Below are positions 38,429 through 47,594 of a stretch of DNA of 64,000 nucleotides, in pieces (position 1 is the stretch's first letter; each line of letters opens with the position of its first letter). The position numbers were made by a program, and so were the translations under genes. The stretch spans positions 1 to 64,000 of the forward strand of contig AUXH01000003.1 in NCBI GenBank assembly GCA_000482145.1, read 5' to 3'. This DNA comes from Strigomonas culicis. Lineage: Eukaryota > Euglenozoa > Kinetoplastea > Trypanosomatida > Trypanosomatidae. The notes beneath the pieces are model-generated. The model was not told the origin of the DNA and did not search any database. It saw only the letters and a list, made by a program, of their open reading frames with translations.

Positions 38429-41400
38429 TCATCGGCCTCCTGCGGCGGGCGGTCCGTCCCTGCCGCGCCGCTCTGCTGTCGGCGCTTCGGCGTGGCGATG
38501 GTCACGCGGGGGGAGGCGAGCGTCACGGTGCCGCGCAGCTTCCGGGGGCTGCTGTCCGTGTTGAACGGGAAATGCGCCTCCGCCGGCCCGTCGCGCTGCT
38601 CCGACGCGCTCGGCTTCATGAAGGACATGGTCCGGCGCAGCCTGCTCGCGGACTCCTCCTTGACGAACTCGCCCTTCATGGCGTCGACCATGTTGATGCT
38701 CATCACGCGCGTCTTCTCGTACACCTCCGCCTGCTTGGTGGACATGCGACTCGAGACGCGGGACAGCGTCTGCAGCGGGCTGCTGCCGCTGCCGCTGGCG
38801 GGGTCGCTCGACACGGTGCGCTCCTGCAGCTTCTCTGCGCGGCGCGCGCTCTCCTTCGCAAAGAGTGTCTCCACAAACGCGCGGCGCCGCAGCGGCTCGA
38901 AGGGGATGTCGCCGACGAACTCCGGTGTGATGAGCGGGAAGGCGCGGTAGAGCTCCTCCTCCAGCTGCTCCTCCGCGATGCGCTGCGTCTCCATCCCCGA
39001 GTGGCTCTTGTAGTAGAGGAGGCTCATCAGTCGGATGTGCACGAACTGGGACATGCTGCCCACGACGAAGCGCGGCGGCATGCGGTAGCGATGGTGCTCG
39101 TGGTACAGCAGCCGCCGCCGTATGCTGGTGCTGACCTCGCTCTCCGTGGGCCGTGGGGAGGGCTCGAACAGAAAGAAGATGATGGACATGAAGGGCTCCA
39201 GCACGGCGAGGACCATGTGCGGCACAACGACAATGAACGCAATGGCGATGTCCACGGCAAGCAGCGTGAGCCACGACAAGATGCCCACCTTGGGCTCGTT
39301 CACGGAGGGAATGAACCACAGACGTGACGTGAAGGGCACGAACAGAAACGTCAGCATCATGTAGATTATCACGGTCACACCGGCGCTGTCCAGCAAGAAG
39401 TTGTTTCCGGAAATGCTGATCTGGAGCGCGTTTGCCACGTTGATGAGCGCCATGCCACGCATGCAGAACAAGAAGCGATTGAGGCCGGTATTCACAAAGT
39501 AGTTGTCCTGCAGCAGGGTCGCGATGAGGTGACGACTCGAGCAGGCGGCCACAATGGCGTGAACAAAAAAGACACCAGCGAAAAAGAGAGGCACATCAGA
39601 GGGTAGCTGCAAGCGTATCGCCATGTCGCTGAGAGACTCGGGGACGTTAAAGGCCTCCGGCATGTTCAGGAAGATGACCAGCACCACGATGATACAATTG
39701 AAGACGAGTAGGATAATCGAGATGAGCATCCGCTTCGTGAAATGGCGACGCCGCAGCTCCGGCCTGTAGCGCAGGGGGACCACTGTGCGGTAGTTAAAAA
39801 AGTAGACGACATGTCGCCGCTTGCGCTGGAGCTGCTCGTGCAGCAGCATCATGAAGTCGCAGTGTGGGAAATCCTGCAAGTTCTTCTCCGCGCAGTCCAA
39901 CGCCTCGGGCACATGGTTGTCGTAGTAGAGGGCCAGGGTGAGGGTGTTCCGCACGAACACGTTGTTCGGGTACTTTCGCGAGAGCAGAATCGCGCGACTG
40001 AGCATCTGCTTGTCCTTCATGTTGATGAGCGCGTACAACTGACCCACTTCGGTCAGGAAGGAGTTGGGATAGAAGCTCTGCATCTGGCGCGTCCACTGCT
40101 CCGACAGCCGCAGCACCTCCATCGCGAACTCGTCGTTCTCGGCGAGGATGCGGTCGCGCTCCGCCGCCTGCGTCTCGTCTCCTTGGTTGAGCAGGCACTC
40201 CGTCGCCGCATCCACTTCTTGACGCAGCAGATGGTCGAGCAGCTCCAGCGCCACGTGACAGCCAAAGAAGTACACGCGCAGCGGAAAACAATCTGTAAAG
40301 GCGAATTCGATGGAGCCCACGATTTCGTCGGCGGCGGCCACCGCGCAGCACAGCTCATCCCAGCACTCCACATAGCGCTTCGCGAAGAAGAGATAGAACG
40401 CTCGATTCATGTGCAGTGGCAGCAGAGCGCTCACAGACCGGTACGTCTGCAGTGCATGGGGGTACAGCAACTGGCAGGTACTCGAGTTCGACTTCACACG
40501 GATGCCGCTTCTGCTGAGACCGCCGAAAAACGCGGGTGCGAGGGAGAGATACAAGAGGCGGTGCTGACTCAAGTCCGTTTCCAAGATGATGGTGGAATCC
40601 TCTAGTGCGGTGGCCACGATGGTGATCAGGTCCGCCAGGTAGTCAGCCAAGTCGTGCGGCGGCGCGAGCGGCAGCACCTCTCGTGCCACGGTCAGAGCGG
40701 ACTCCATTTCACCTAGTTGGGCCAGGGAAAGCGCATGAATATACTCGGTGAGGCAATACGCATACCGCTTCTGCGTGTCGCACAGGCTATTCACCAGAAC
40801 CACCTCCTCCGCATCTGCGAGCGGAAGCGTGTAAAGGGCGAGCGCGCTCCCGACAATGGAGACCAGCAGGCTCTTATGTTTCAGCAGGAAGGCGATGTCG
40901 ATCGCGGCCTGGGTCCGCTCGCCGATCTGCAGCGCAGCCATGCATCGCACATAACGCATGTAGTCCAAATCGCTTTCCGTGAAGCGGCACGTCGGAGAAC
41001 CCCCCTTCCCATCCGCAGCGTACATTTCCAACAGGAGCGACGCCGACATCATGCACGTGCGGTACCGTTTCAGCTTGAAGCTGGTGACAGCTGTGATGAA
41101 GTGTACGTCCGGCTCCTCACACTGCGAGAGGAGCGTGCTGATCGCCGTGTCGAGGTCAATGGTGGGCAGCTCGGGCCGCTCCGCCGGCGCATCGCTCTTT
41201 TCTGTAGTATCGGTGGAGACATCTCCTAGGGCGAAGAAGTACCGAAACCACGTACTTTTGGGCACGGTGTATTCGGCTTCCTCCAGTGAGACGGTGCGGT
41301 GCAGGAACAACGCGATGAGATACCATCGGTGAATGCAGACCCAGTCGCACAGATCGGTCAAGCGCAGAACAACATCTAATTGAGTATCTTCGGTTACTTT

Positions 41401-41877
41401 CTCGGTTGTGGCCATCAACTCCACGTGATAGCCTGTCTGTCCTCCCTGCGCCAGCCACGACAAGGCTACTTCATTGTGTCTGCTGAGCGTCTTGGAGCGT
41501 ACAAGGACATTTTTGTCACCTCGGAATGCATTGCAATGATAGCCTTCGTACACAACGACACTGGTGGCAATCACAAACGACTCGATGATAAGAAGCGCCT
41601 TTCCCGCGTCCCCAGACAGACAGAGCGCCGCTGCCCAGCATACAATGTCATTCTCCTTCTCACTCACCGCACACGCCTCATCATACATGCCCACAGAGAG
41701 GCACTCCCATGCGCTCGGCGCGGACTTCCACCGCACAGCATCTGCCCAGCCGAAGTGATCCGGCCATTTTCTCGCTCGTATAGCTTTTTGCCCTGTATGA
41801 GATTTTTTACTATTTTTGGTGGAAGTGTCATGCAGTTGGCGTTCCGCGGCAGCAGCCGCGTCTCGCGAGTCTTGCAT
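38356..41877 (-). CDS. Large orphan protein: helical-repeat N-terminus, multi-pass membrane core
   Basis: 1173 residues from the ATG at 41877 to the stop at 38356; probably about 1347 if the frame is restored. Residues 1-700 are soluble, helical and TPR-like in parts (for example CMAALQIGERTQAAIDIAFL, TLALYYDNHVPEALDCAEKNL). Residues about 715-915 contain five or six hydrophobic helices (LISIILLVFNCIIVVLVIFL, VPLFFAGVFFVHAIVAACSS, VIIYMMLTFLFVPFTS, LLAVDIAIAFIVVVPHMVLA). A cytosolic tail follows, rich in Ser, Arg and Pro. An in-frame ATG at 42015 lies in spacer sequence and is rejected. Family not recognised; a membrane scaffold or channel-like protein is possible. Confidence 0.75.
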   Translation of the reverse strand: MQDSRDAAAAAERQLHDTSTKNSKKSHTGQKAIRARKWPDHFGWADAVRWKSAPSAWECLSVGMYDEACAVSEKENDIVCWAAALCLSGDAGKALLIIESFVIATSVVVYEGYHCNAFRGDKNVLVRSKTLSRHNEVALSWLAQGGQTGYHVELMATTEKVTEDTQLDVVLRLTDLCDWVCIHRWYLIALFLHRTVSLEEAEYTVPKSTWFRYFFALGDVSTDTTEKSDAPAERPELPTIDLDTAISTLLSQCEEPDVHFITAVTSFKLKRYRTCMMSASLLLEMYAADGKGGSPTCRFTESDLDYMRYVRCMAALQIGERTQAAIDIAFLLKHKSLLVSIVGSALALYTLPLADAEEVVLVNSLCDTQKRYAYCLTEYIHALSLAQLGEMESALTVAREVLPLAPPHDLADYLADLITIVATALEDSTIILETDLSQHRLLYLSLAPAFFGGLSRSGIRVKSNSSTCQLLYPHALQTYRSVSALLPLHMNRAFYLFFAKRYVECWDELCCAVAAADEIVGSIEFAFTDCFPLRVYFFGCHVALELLDHLLRQEVDAATECLLNQGDETQAAERDRILAENDEFAMEVLRLSEQWTRQMQSFYPNSFLTEVGQLYALINMKDKQMLSRAILLSRKYPNNVFVRNTLTLALYYDNHVPEALDCAEKNLQDFPHCDFMMLLHEQLQRKRRHVVYFFNYRTVVPLRYRPELRRRHFTKRMLISIILLVFNCIIVVLVIFLNMPEAFNVPESLSDMAIRLQLPSDVPLFFAGVFFVHAIVAACSSRHLIATLLQDNYFVNTGLNRFLFCMRGMALINVANALQISISGNNFLLDSAGVTVIIYMMLTFLFVPFTSRLWFIPSVNEPKVGILSWLTLLAVDIAIAFIVVVPHMVLAVLEPFMSIIFFLFEPSPRPTESEVSTSIRRRLLYHEHHRYRMPPRFVVGSMSQFVHIRLMSLLYYKSHSGMETQRIAEEQLEEELYRAFPLITPEFVGDIPFEPLRRRAFVETLFAKESARRAEKLQERTVSSDPASGSGSSPLQTLSRVSSRMSTKQAEVYEKTRVMSINMVDAMKGEFVKEESASRLRRTMSFMKPSASEQRDGPAEAHFPFNTDSSPRKLRGTVTLASPRVTIATPKRRQQSGAAGTDRPPQEADDAAADGAQSPRRRRGGQRCPPPST

Positions 41878-42240
41878 GGCAACTAAAGCTAATATGTAAG
41901 CTGGAACAAGCGGAAGGCAACGCAAAGAGTAAGAGGAGGTGTAAGGGAGACGATACAAAAACGTTGAAATAAGCTGTGACAATAAAAAGGAAAAAGAGAA
42001 GACAACTACTAACATACAGCAGCGTCACCGCCCAGCACGGTGGTAGATTACGTTTCTTTGTTGTTGTTGTTGTTGTTGTTGTTGTAATTTGCTTTCTTGT
42101 ATCATTGTCTATGTATGTAAAGGTGTATCTAAAAATATGTGTATCTATATCACATTAAGAATGAGTCTAGCAAATGATAATAAAGTAATACCTAATGTAA
42201 TAAAGATATCACACGTAAGGAATTCTATGCAGCATGCCAG
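41878..42240. other. Intergenic spacer with (TTG)9
   Basis: Purine-rich segments at 41905-41950 form the splice tract of the membrane protein. A trinucleotide repeat lies further up (42058-42085). No gene is seen. Confidence 0.5.
42058..42085. repeat. (TTG)9 trinucleotide repeat
   Basis: Perfect TTG repeat of nine units (CAA in the transcribed sense). It lies in the spacer above the 38356-41877 gene, so it should fall in a UTR. Likely length-variable between isolates. Confidence 0.9.
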
Positions 42241-45006
42241 TCATACCCGGATATCGCGCACGCGCTCCCATACACTCTGGTACAGTGCAAGGAGCTCTGT
42301 CAGACTCTTGTCACGCTGTCCCATCGTGTTGATCTCCTCCAACAACGCCACAGCCGCCTGCGGCGACTCCTGCAGAAAGAGTTGCCGCGCGGCCCAGTAC
42401 ACGTCAGCGACGCTGACACTGGCCATGCCGGCCGGGCCAGCCCTCACGCATGCCAGCACCTCCTTCAGCGGCTTCACCAAGCTGCCGTACGCGTTGACGG
42501 ACTTCAGTGGCACCTGCCGGCCGCCCACCGTCAGCACACGCAGCTCCTCTTCCTCCTCTAGCCACTGCCGCGCGGCCTCCAGCGTCGTGCGAAGCGAAGG
42601 GCTCGCATAGCGCAGCACGTCCGCCGAGATGGAGGGCAGCGGCGCCACGGAGGGGTACGCGCCGTCAAAGAGACGCGCGCACAGCGCATGGCGCACATCG
42701 CACTCGTCCACCACCTGTTCCGTCAGGAAAAGCGAAATGTGCGAAAGGCACGCGGAGAGCGCCGTCACAGAGCCGTTGCCCTGCAGCAGGTCGACGAGCT
42801 CCTTCAGCACTGAGACCGACTGGTAAAAAAAAAGGCTGTGCGTTTCCGTGGAGAGACTCCAGGACCCTGCACCGATGAACGAGCGCCATCCCTCTGCTAC
42901 AGCGCGGAACACATTGACAATACACGCACACAGCACCTCGTCAAACGCCTCGCTCTCGCTACTGTATAGGAAGGCATTGTGTACGAAGTTCACCACCATC
43001 CGCAAATACGGCAGATCGGATGAGTACGGTGAAGACGCCTCCCACCGCTTCAACTGCACCTCCAGCGCCACGGCGCTGCTCACCATACTCCCCTCACTGG
43101 TGGCAGCAGTGATGGCGCATGGCCCACCGGCTCTGCTGCCATCCGTTGGCATCGTCTTCGTGCCTGCCTTTTGGCGAGTGGCCAGCGATTCCGAGTCACA
43201 AATAAAAAAGAACACCATGTGCTGAATCAGTTGGGGAAGCGCATCACTGTCATGATCCGCTCTGCATTGCAGCCACGTCGAGACGGTGGGCAGTGCAGCC
43301 TGTGCCACCAGCAGCACATCCGCGCAGGTGGAGCTACGCACCTTCACCTCCCACACGGCATGCAGTGCAGGGTCCTCACACAGACGGACAGACGCAAACT
43401 GTAGGAGAGAAGCGGGAGAGCACAGGAAGTCGGAGGGGCACTCGTTCCAGCTTCTAAAACTCGACAAGCGGATCTGCTCGCACGTACCGCCGCCGAGGGG
43501 CACAAACCACAACTGAATCGACGACGCCTCCGTGTGGCGGAGCCACGGGTGCGCACGCTGTACAACGCCAGCGTGAGCGCCCGCGTCGGTCGGCGCGCGG
43601 CACAGCAGAAGAAAGCCCATGTTCTTCGCCTCCTTCACAAACAAGGCGTCGTGTATGACTGCATCCCTCGGAAAGTACACCGGCGCGTGGTAGGTTGTGC
43701 TGCTCTCGCTGGAGGGCACGTTGGTGATAAAGCCGATCCCTGGGTCCGACCGGCTGCAGGTGAGAAGAAGCCTTCCACTCGCGCTACACGCCAACACATA
43801 CGACGCGCGGCTGTGGGAGGCGCCGTGGGCCTCAACACCGAGTGGGCGCCGCTTCGCCTGCGCACATGCATCACTATACCACAACGACACATTCCAGCGC
43901 TGTTGGAAGCTCCAGATGGTTGCACACAGGGCGTTGAGGCCACCGTTGCCACCTCCGCCCGCGCCCCTGTCCAACGCGCGCTGGGCCTTCTGTGCGTACC
44001 GAAACGGGTGATGACACACAAAGTGGGTCTCTTCAGCCGCTTCCGCGGCGTCCTGTGCGTGGGAGTGACGAAAGCGGAAGGCCCAACCACCGGCACCAAA
44101 CAGAACAAGCTCGTGGAGCTGCATGGGGGAGCCGGGGGGGCGCAGAGCCTCCTGGCCGTCGGTGCTCATAAGGCACGTGCCGTAGGTAAAGGGAGTCCCC
44201 ACAAGGTCATGCGCCCGGCGCTTGGAGTGGAACAGGGCACCATCGAGCCGCGCGGAGAGAAGCAGTGGTCGCAGCTGCCGGCTGGGCCGCGCCGAGGCGA
44301 GAGAAAGATAGCTGCCACCGCAGCACACCATGTCCCCTGCGCACCGCTCCAAGGCAGGGCAGAGCGTATAGACACCGTCGCCGCATGGCGCGACCAGGAC
44401 GATGCGGGCAGAAGCGCTCGCACGCCGCAGGACGGCTCTGTATGACAGCACCGGTTCGCCCTTTTTTGTCGGGGGCGCATGTGGGGTCAGCACCAGAAGG
44501 AAGAGCTCTTTGAAGGGTCCGACACAGACGAGCAACGCAATAGTTGGAAAGGCGCTGGCGAGGAGGGCACCATCGTTGATTGTCGTGCCATCCAGCGCAG
44601 AGCCTTGCTCACCTCCCCGTGGTGTGACGCTATGATGGCTGAAGTCCGATGACAGTACCATTCTTGCGTGAATGGGGAGCGTAAACTCTCTGTTCAGCGA
44701 ACGCAGCTCCTCCACATTGCCGCACACCATGCGGTAGAAATTGGGTGCTTTGCTTTTCATTCGGATACCTGTTCTCATCCGAATGGCGTCAGGAGCGGAG
44801 GTGTGAAAGAAAACCTCCAACTCATCCGTGACATGGCATCTGGACCACAAGTCATCGGGTTCGCTGTCATGCGTTGCGCACGGCCGGAAAGAGCTACTGG
44901 CAATCGTGTAAGCACCTTTGTGTCTAACCGCGCCGCCGTCCTCGTACAACGCTGCGGTCTGTGGTGGACAACGTTCTACTCGAGCCGCCTCACCGTAATA
45001 CGACAT
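42241..45006 (-). CDS. Orphan protein, beta-propeller-like N-terminus and helical C-terminus
   Basis: 921 residues from the ATG at 45006; the earlier in-frame ATG (45183) leads through Phe-rich splice-tract sequence. The first 600 residues show repeated short beta-strand-like hydrophobic segments separated by polar loops (for example IALLVCVGPFKELFLLVL, YVLACSASGRLLLTCSR, FLLLCRAPT), as in a WD-type propeller. The C-terminal 250 residues are helical (VAALLEEINTM, LTELLALYQSVWERV). This beta-propeller plus alpha-solenoid layout is shared by scaffold nucleoporins and coat proteins; that is a candidate class only. No catalytic motif or membrane helix. Confidence 0.7.
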   Translation of the reverse strand: MSYYGEAARVERCPPQTAALYEDGGAVRHKGAYTIASSSFRPCATHDSEPDDLWSRCHVTDELEVFFHTSAPDAIRMRTGIRMKSKAPNFYRMVCGNVEELRSLNREFTLPIHARMVLSSDFSHHSVTPRGGEQGSALDGTTINDGALLASAFPTIALLVCVGPFKELFLLVLTPHAPPTKKGEPVLSYRAVLRRASASARIVLVAPCGDGVYTLCPALERCAGDMVCCGGSYLSLASARPSRQLRPLLLSARLDGALFHSKRRAHDLVGTPFTYGTCLMSTDGQEALRPPGSPMQLHELVLFGAGGWAFRFRHSHAQDAAEAAEETHFVCHHPFRYAQKAQRALDRGAGGGGNGGLNALCATIWSFQQRWNVSLWYSDACAQAKRRPLGVEAHGASHSRASYVLACSASGRLLLTCSRSDPGIGFITNVPSSESSTTYHAPVYFPRDAVIHDALFVKEAKNMGFLLLCRAPTDAGAHAGVVQRAHPWLRHTEASSIQLWFVPLGGGTCEQIRLSSFRSWNECPSDFLCSPASLLQFASVRLCEDPALHAVWEVKVRSSTCADVLLVAQAALPTVSTWLQCRADHDSDALPQLIQHMVFFFICDSESLATRQKAGTKTMPTDGSRAGGPCAITAATSEGSMVSSAVALEVQLKRWEASSPYSSDLPYLRMVVNFVHNAFLYSSESEAFDEVLCACIVNVFRAVAEGWRSFIGAGSWSLSTETHSLFFYQSVSVLKELVDLLQGNGSVTALSACLSHISLFLTEQVVDECDVRHALCARLFDGAYPSVAPLPSISADVLRYASPSLRTTLEAARQWLEEEEELRVLTVGGRQVPLKSVNAYGSLVKPLKEVLACVRAGPAGMASVSVADVYWAARQLFLQESPQAAVALLEEINTMGQRDKSLTELLALYQSVWERVRDIRV

Positions 45007-45298
45007 GTCGTGGCGAGCGAACACGGAAGTTAAAAAAAAAAGGAAGAAGAACTTTCCTTCAAAAGAAAGAAAGGAAAAAGAATGGAGAGAAAAAGAGAGA
45101 AAAACAAAGTGTAGAATGGAGCTTTGTATAAAAGAAGCAGCATACAGTGGAACTGAATATGATTCACAAAAAAAAAAAAACACGAATAATGAAAGTGATG
45201 TTGGATTCTATGTCACTCGAAGCTTAGTACATGAAACAAAAGAGCAAACCGAAAAGAAGAATAAAAAGAAAGATGCAATGCGTAACTAACGCATTGCT
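45007..45298. other. Intergenic spacer with A13
   Basis: Purine-rich 45030-45115 is the splice tract for the 921-residue protein; an A13 run lies at 45168-45180. No gene is seen. Confidence 0.5.
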
Positions 45299-47017
45299 TC
45301 ACGGTACCGTATTACTTGTATGTGACGCCGACGCGTCCGGGACTACTTTATCTTTCCATTCTGCGGGGGCTAATTGATCACGATCAAACATGGCGTCTAC
45401 GAGCTCAGACAACGGCACGCCCATCACATCAAAGAGTAGCCCACCCAACACTGTGGTCCACGCGTCACCCGAGATCCATTGGTAGGCTTTCTTAAGGTTC
45501 CGCTTCTTTTTGTGAACAATGTCCTTGTTAAAGAAATAGTCCTTGGTGGCTTGAAGCAATAGAAACAGAGCTTTCCGCCGATGTAAATCCAAAACCCAAG
45601 CGTCCAAAGGAAGATTAGGACCGCTGCCATAGGGAGGGGATGCATCCTTATCCGGGACATCGCCGTACTTCCGATTCAGGTACGCGTAATCCAACGGCGC
45701 ATACTCGAGATGGTTTAACATCTTGGCCCACGTCTGTGCCGCCGTAAAGGAAGAGGGCGAGAGATCAAACTTGTCCGCCAGCAGGCTCTTGGCATCGACA
45801 AACCGTTTCAGCGGATGCGAAGCCACTTCGTCCGGCAGCGGCAAGACGCGGAACCCGAGCGCCGCGCGGCGGTTTTCCCAGTCCCTGACGACATCCATGG
45901 GATCGAGCAGATTCTCATCCATAAAGCCGACCGTCTCCAACGCAAAGCGCGTAATAGTGAACACATCCCTCTGAAAATCCTTCAGCCCCTCGAACAGCAG
46001 TAGACCATCAAAGGAGGCGAACTGCTCTTGCAACTGCAAAACAGGTAGGTAGCGAATGGAGTCCGGCAACAGGGAGGACGTGCTGACAAGTGTCTGGTTC
46101 GTGAAGCCGCGAACCGCACACGGGAATACTCCGGGACTGTGCTTATTCGGTTCCGTGCCCACATCCCGCTCTAGTGCCGTTATCTTCGCCGCATCGGCGG
46201 AAGAGCTATTGTAGAAGGACCTGACGGAGGCTCGCATCGTGACTGCAGGAATACGCACGCTGTGATTCATGACGGTGAAGAATGGCACCGCCTCGCGCGG
46301 GTGTTGCATGGCGTCCAGCAGGCCAGCATTCACAAGATGCGCAAAGCCGAGAAGATCTGGCGCCCAGCGCACCTTCAGGCGGTCGGTGAAGTTAAAGATG
46401 GACTGGACATCCTCAAAAAAGGCCACCGTGGTGGGGGATGTGCCCTCCACTGCATACATCAGACGCTGGATACGCACTTCCAGGCTGCACAGGGTCGCCT
46501 TCACATCACTCAGCTCCACGCGGACGGGGAGCAGCACGTACGGGAGGGCTACATCGTCCCTCACCCATGGCAGCTCCTCCTGCTTCTTCACGTCCACGCG
46601 AAGCACCTTTTCGACGCAGGCGATGTACTCATCGAAGGTGATGTACGCCTCGCCGTCCCGAAGGATCTCATCCGCCGCCACGGGGGCGTACCGCTTTGCG
46701 TAGACACCCGTTTTCTCTGCTACCACGCCCTCGCTCGAGGGCATCGTGACCTTCCTCTCCTTCGCCGTTTTCCACGTTCGTAGGCGGAGCAGCTCTCTCC
46801 CTATATTGTTTTGCGCTATTTCCTCTGCTTCCCACATCGGGATAGCGGAGTTCTTAGTGGGTTTCGGTTTAGAGGATTCATTGAAAAACAGCACAAGCAA
46901 GAGAATGAAGAGAACGAGGCAGACACCCATAATCATGACCACGGCACGCATCATCCGTCGCGCCGCGAACCGCTTCAACCGCCGTCGCGGCTTCAGTGCG
47001 CCGAATGCACTCTTCAT
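45299..47017 (-). CDS. Type II membrane protein with divergent GT2-like glycosyltransferase domain
   Basis: 572 residues. A very basic cytosolic N-terminus (RRRLKRFAARR) and one signal anchor (24-46) precede a large lumenal domain, the usual layout of Golgi glycosyltransferases. Two segments recall GT2 (GT-A) enzymes: 159-265, where FAHLVNAGLLDAM precedes a strand that would carry the DxD metal motif but reads VMNHS (249-253); and 352-401, where RFALETVGFMDENLL, a charged DVVRDW and GFRVLPLPDEVASH match the late GT2 pattern of GFDE, DVD and V.H. The likely loss of DxD argues against a standard metal-dependent enzyme. Two or three N-glycosylation sequons are present. The family call is inference from pattern. 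Confidence 0.55.
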   Translation of the reverse strand: MKSAFGALKPRRRLKRFAARRMMRAVVMIMGVCLVLFILLLVLFFNESSKPKPTKNSAIPMWEAEEIAQNNIGRELLRLRTWKTAKERKVTMPSSEGVVAEKTGVYAKRYAPVAADEILRDGEAYITFDEYIACVEKVLRVDVKKQEELPWVRDDVALPYVLLPVRVELSDVKATLCSLEVRIQRLMYAVEGTSPTTVAFFEDVQSIFNFTDRLKVRWAPDLLGFAHLVNAGLLDAMQHPREAVPFFTVMNHSVRIPAVTMRASVRSFYNSSSADAAKITALERDVGTEPNKHSPGVFPCAVRGFTNQTLVSTSSLLPDSIRYLPVLQLQEQFASFDGLLLFEGLKDFQRDVFTITRFALETVGFMDENLLDPMDVVRDWENRRAALGFRVLPLPDEVASHPLKRFVDAKSLLADKFDLSPSSFTAAQTWAKMLNHLEYAPLDYAYLNRKYGDVPDKDASPPYGSGPNLPLDAWVLDLHRRKALFLLLQATKDYFFNKDIVHKKKRNLKKAYQWISGDAWTTVLGGLLFDVMGVPLSELVDAMFDRDQLAPAEWKDKVVPDASASHTSNTVP

Positions 47018-47594
47018 GGCCTTCTTCCTTGGTAAGAACGGAGCGGCAGAGGATTGCGCCGAGTGGTAGAATAAGCAACTTTGTAAGGCTACAAAGAGAA
47101 AGGAAACACGAAAAGAAAAGTGAAGGGAAAAAGATCAGTAAAGGTGCACAATGATTTGCATGTTTTGTTGCCCATCTCTTCCAACGCAAGAGAGACAGTG
47201 GCACGTTAAAAAAAAAAGATGTATGTACTTTCTTTTTGTTTGTTTGTTCGCTTTGCGTTGGTAAACAACGGAATCACAGAAGGAGATCAAAAAGAAAAAA
47301 ACTCATAACTGTATCATGACGCCACGAAGTATGGATTACATTCTCTATAATGATTTATCGAAGACGGACAAGAAAATAACTGCATTATTACATACGATAT
47401 GAATAGGTAAAGAGGTAAACGGCAATGATAACAACAACAGTTAAGATCCAACAGAACAACATTCTATATATATATATATATTATATATGATGATTATAAT
47501 TGTTTTTTATTTTTCTATGTATTCTTATTAAAAAAAGAAAGGTAAAAAAAAAAGAAGAGAGAGAGAGAGCCAGAGAGGACTGGGACGTTCTCAC
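47018..47594. other. Intergenic spacer with TA and GA microsatellites
   Basis: Purine run at 47095-47135 is the splice tract of the GT2-like gene. (TA)8 occurs at 47465-47481 and (GA)n at 47553-47572 close to the upstream gene's 3' end. No gene is seen. Confidence 0.5.
47465..47481. repeat. (TA)8 microsatellite
   Basis: TA dinucleotide run in the spacer, followed by a second shorter TA run. Confidence 0.85.
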
